This document shows, piece after piece, positions 61,790 through 64,000 of a stretch of DNA of 64,000 nt. Below the pieces are notes generated by a model. The model saw only the letters and a program-made list of their open reading frames with translations. It was not told the origin of the DNA and did not search any database. The translations under genes and the position numbers were made by a program. How positions within the stretch are numbered: the stretch's first letter is position 1; every line of letters begins with the position of its first letter. The stretch comes from Leuconostoc citreum (GTDB lineage: Bacteria; Bacillota; Bacilli; Lactobacillales; Lactobacillaceae). Where the stretch lies: contig NZ_PUFH01000005.1 in NCBI RefSeq assembly GCF_004354555.1, positions 62,001 through 126,000 on the forward strand, written 5' to 3'.

Positions 61790-63106
61790 TTGGATAAATC
61801 TGTAGATAAGCGCATTGAAGCGCGTTATAAGAACGTTATTAGGCATTTAGATAAGACGTGGCATATTTTAGATGATACGCGTGTGCCATTGTTGAAAAAC
61901 GTTTTATCATGGTTAGCACACCCCGACCGAGACTTAAAAATAATTCATGTGGCAGGGACCAATGGTAAGAGTTCAACAGTTGCAATGATGACGGCTATTT
62001 TTCAAGCTAATGGGTATACTTGTGGTCATTTTTCAAGTCCTTCAATTCTTTCTGAACGTGAGCAGATAGGAATTAATAATACGTTGATTACGCCAAAAGA
62101 TTTTTTGCGTTATTACGATGAAGTTGTCAAATGTCTCAAGCAACACGGTTTGAATTTTGATCAATTAACTTATTTTGAATATTTTACGCTTATTTCATTA
62201 TTGTATTTTAAGGCCGAACACGTTGATTTTGTTATGTTTGAGGCTGGGTTGGGTGGCTTACGTGATGCGACTAATGCCATCGATGCGCCATTGATGGCAG
62301 TATTTACTAAAATCAGTTTAGATCATCAAAATATTATCGGTCGTAATTTAACGGAAATTGCCGAAGATGAATCCGCCATTATTAAAAAAGGCACAGTTGT
62401 CATTAATTACGCCGGACAGGATATGACGGTTAGTCGTGTTTTGAAGCAACGGACGGTAACAGTTGGTGCAACGTTGTTCGAACATACTCCTGATCAAATT
62501 ATTATTGCCAATACCACCCCAGCTGGCATGGATTTAATTATTAACGGACAATCAGGTTATTTTTTGAGTATGTCAGGCGCATTTCAGGCACATAATTTTA
62601 GTATTGTGTTGCAAATTAAAGCAGCGCTAATGACCATGGGGTATGATTTTACACCTGAAAAATCACGTGATGGTTTGGCCAATGTTTCAATGTTGGGCCG
62701 TATGAACTATCATGCAGATTCAAATATTCTTTTTGATGCTGCACATAATGTTGATGGTATGAATGGTTTGGTTTCGGCGTTGAATGCTTGGCATTTAAAA
62801 ATTAAACCGACACTTATTCTAGGTGTTTTAAAAGACAAAGATTATCATGAAATGTTAGATATTATTGTGCCAGTGGTGCAACGTGTGATTACTGTGACAC
62901 CGAATAACAAAACGCGCGCTTTGCATGCTGAAGAGCTAGCAGCCGAGATTATTGCTAGTTATCCCAATGTTGATGTTGAGATTGCTAGCGATGCGACAGC
63001 TGCCATTTCACTGGCTATGCGTGTTCGTGAATCGTCTCAAGCTTTAATTGTTGTTACCGGTTCGTTTTACACGCTGAGTGCACTACAAAAAGATAGTCGT
63101 ATTTAA
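61790..63106 (+). CDS. folC: Folylpolyglutamate synthase / dihydrofolate synthase
   Basis: About 438 residues from TTG 61790, chosen because GGAGGGG lies 5 bp upstream; the upstream extension to 61703 is unlike the family. P-loop HVAGTNGKSSTVAMM, SSPSILSEREQIGIN, FEAGLGGLRDATNAID, KISLDHQNIIGRNLTEIAED and the C-terminal FDAAHNVDGMNGLVSAL are FolC hallmarks. It adds glutamates to folates. It follows the ugp operon but has its own ribosome site and probably its own promoter. Confidence 0.92.
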   Translation: MDKSVDKRIEARYKNVIRHLDKTWHILDDTRVPLLKNVLSWLAHPDRDLKIIHVAGTNGKSSTVAMMTAIFQANGYTCGHFSSPSILSEREQIGINNTLITPKDFLRYYDEVVKCLKQHGLNFDQLTYFEYFTLISLLYFKAEHVDFVMFEAGLGGLRDATNAIDAPLMAVFTKISLDHQNIIGRNLTEIAEDESAIIKKGTVVINYAGQDMTVSRVLKQRTVTVGATLFEHTPDQIIIANTTPAGMDLIINGQSGYFLSMSGAFQAHNFSIVLQIKAALMTMGYDFTPEKSRDGLANVSMLGRMNYHADSNILFDAAHNVDGMNGLVSALNAWHLKIKPTLILGVLKDKDYHEMLDIIVPVVQRVITVTPNNKTRALHAEELAAEIIASYPNVDVEIASDATAAISLAMRVRESSQALIVVTGSFYTLSALQKDSRI

Positions 63107-63211
63107 TGTGTGAAGATAAATAATCTCCGTGAACTTTGGCCTAATCAGATGACAGCACCATCTAAAATATGATATGATGGAATTTACTTACATTATACAA
63201 GGAGATGTCGC

Positions 63212-64000
63212 ATGACGCTTAGTACCCAACAAGATTCATTTTGGGATGAGATTGTAAAACAAACACAAGCCAAAAACACAACATCTGATAAACAACCATT
63301 TTTTAGTTTAGCACCAATGGAAGCTGTCACGGATACTATTTTCCGTCGAGTAGTAGCACAAGCTGGGCCACCAGATGTTTACTATACTGAATTTACGAAT
63401 GCCAGTTCAATGGTGCATCCAAAAGCCAAGTTTTCAGTTCAAGGGCGACTTGCTGTTGCTGAAAATGAGGCACAACCGGTAGCCCAAATTTGGGGTTCAC
63501 GGCCAGAAGATATCGCGGGTGCTGCAAAAATACTACCAACCATGGGATATCGTGCTGTTGATATTAATATGGGTTGCCCTGATGCAACCGTGATTAAAAA
63601 TGGGGCTGGTTCAGATTTGATTCGTCATGATGATTTAGCTGAAAAAATTATTTCAGCTGCGAAGGCATCAGGGTTACCCGTTTCAGTTAAAACACGATTG
63701 GGTTTCTATCATGCCGAAGAATTTCATGATTGGTTACCCATTATTTTACGTCAAAATGTGGCAGTCTTAACTGTCCATCTCCGTTCACGAAAAGAAATGT
63801 CCAAAGCACCAGCGCATGTTGAGTATATTGATGAGATACTGGCTATGCGGGATAAGTTGGCTCCAAAAACACTCATTCAGATTAATGGCGATATCAAAAC
63901 ACGGGCAGAGGGCCTAGCTTTGGCTAAGATACACCCAGGCATTGATGGGATTATGATTGGTCGTGGTATTTTTGAAAATCCTTATGCTTTTGAGAAAATT
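63212..64000 (+). CDS. dus: tRNA-dihydrouridine synthase, 3' end outside the window
   Basis: 263 codons are visible, open to the window edge. FFSLAPMEAVTDTIFRRVV, EFTNASSMVHP, DINMGCPDATVIKNGAGSDL, VSVKTRLGF and IQINGDIKTRAEGL with IMIGRGIFENPYAF are Dus motifs; the Cys in NMGCPD is the catalytic acid. It reduces uridines in the tRNA D-loop using FMN. AAGGAGATG precedes the ATG. Which Dus subgroup it belongs to cannot be settled here. Confidence 0.93.
   Translation, partial: MTLSTQQDSFWDEIVKQTQAKNTTSDKQPFFSLAPMEAVTDTIFRRVVAQAGPPDVYYTEFTNASSMVHPKAKFSVQGRLAVAENEAQPVAQIWGSRPEDIAGAAKILPTMGYRAVDINMGCPDATVIKNGAGSDLIRHDDLAEKIISAAKASGLPVSVKTRLGFYHAEEFHDWLPIILRQNVAVLTVHLRSRKEMSKAPAHVEYIDEILAMRDKLAPKTLIQINGDIKTRAEGLALAKIHPGIDGIMIGRGIFENPYAFEKI

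Overview
The window looks like a chromosome segment of a Leuconostoc (Leuconostocaceae, Lactobacillales). The evidence is the AT-rich sequence, the pre-sequence-bearing L27, the yhaO-yhaN-yhaM, ecsA-ecsB-trmB and rplU-rpmA gene clusters, a bacteriocin-immunity gene, and phage tail enzymes aimed at sucrose-derived alpha-glucan (dextran), the polymer typical of this genus. Species cannot be fixed from the sequence alone.

Layout. 1-19,987: right part of a siphovirus-type prophage (its left part is outside the window). It holds a Gp15-like protein, a tape measure with CHAP and transglycosylase domains, Dit, a short Tal, two small proteins, then a block of very large host-interaction proteins, holin and endolysin. 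The tail block contains a complete GH70 glucansucrase with a phage tail N-terminus and no signal peptide, a receptor-binding protein with knob repeats, a GH66 dextranase on a BppU-like anchor, and a collagen-like fibre with pyocin-knob domains. 20,005-20,116: small RNA gene with its own promoter and terminator at the prophage edge. 20,198-23,827: crcB pair followed by a decaying stretch (possible transposase tail, a nonsense-interrupted HsdR-N type restriction protein, a shredded Ser/Thr-rich secreted protein).

23,828-40,365: chromosomal genes: SemiSWEET, RarD-type permease, SGNH hydrolase, lactonase, a yhaO-yhaN-yhaM operon behind a promoter with a LexA-type box, prsA, hit/ecsAB divergent pair (ecsA perhaps leaderless), trmB, a structured noncoding RNA (37,211-37,355), S51 peptidase, Kv-type channel and an orphan bacteriocin immunity gene. 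40,485-46,430: remnant of a second phage element between 45-bp direct repeats, the right one abutting tRNA-Arg(TCT). It keeps a late regulator, a small terminase and a broken large terminase, and carries cargo genes, one of them (41,425-42,132) a self-contained moron with a cysteine-peptidase-like N-terminus.

46,426-64,000: chromosomal core: tRNA-Arg, TetR regulator, L21 leader-rplU-rpmA (no prp between them), aminopeptidase P, two metallophosphatases (one frameshifted), yutD, tRNA-Glu, ilvE preceded by a PfoR/PTS-IIC-like transporter whose 5' leader encodes an Ile/Val-rich peptide followed by a terminator (BCAA attenuation), a 2-hydroxyacid dehydrogenase, a ugpCAEB-ugpQ glycerol-3-phosphate/glycerophosphodiester operon, folC and the start of a dus gene.

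Most notable: (i) a phage tail that carries both an alpha-glucan-synthesising enzyme family and an alpha-glucan-degrading one; (ii) the BCAA attenuator in front of an orphan IIC-like transporter; (iii) the moron gene at 41.4 kb; (iv) two unassigned small RNAs.
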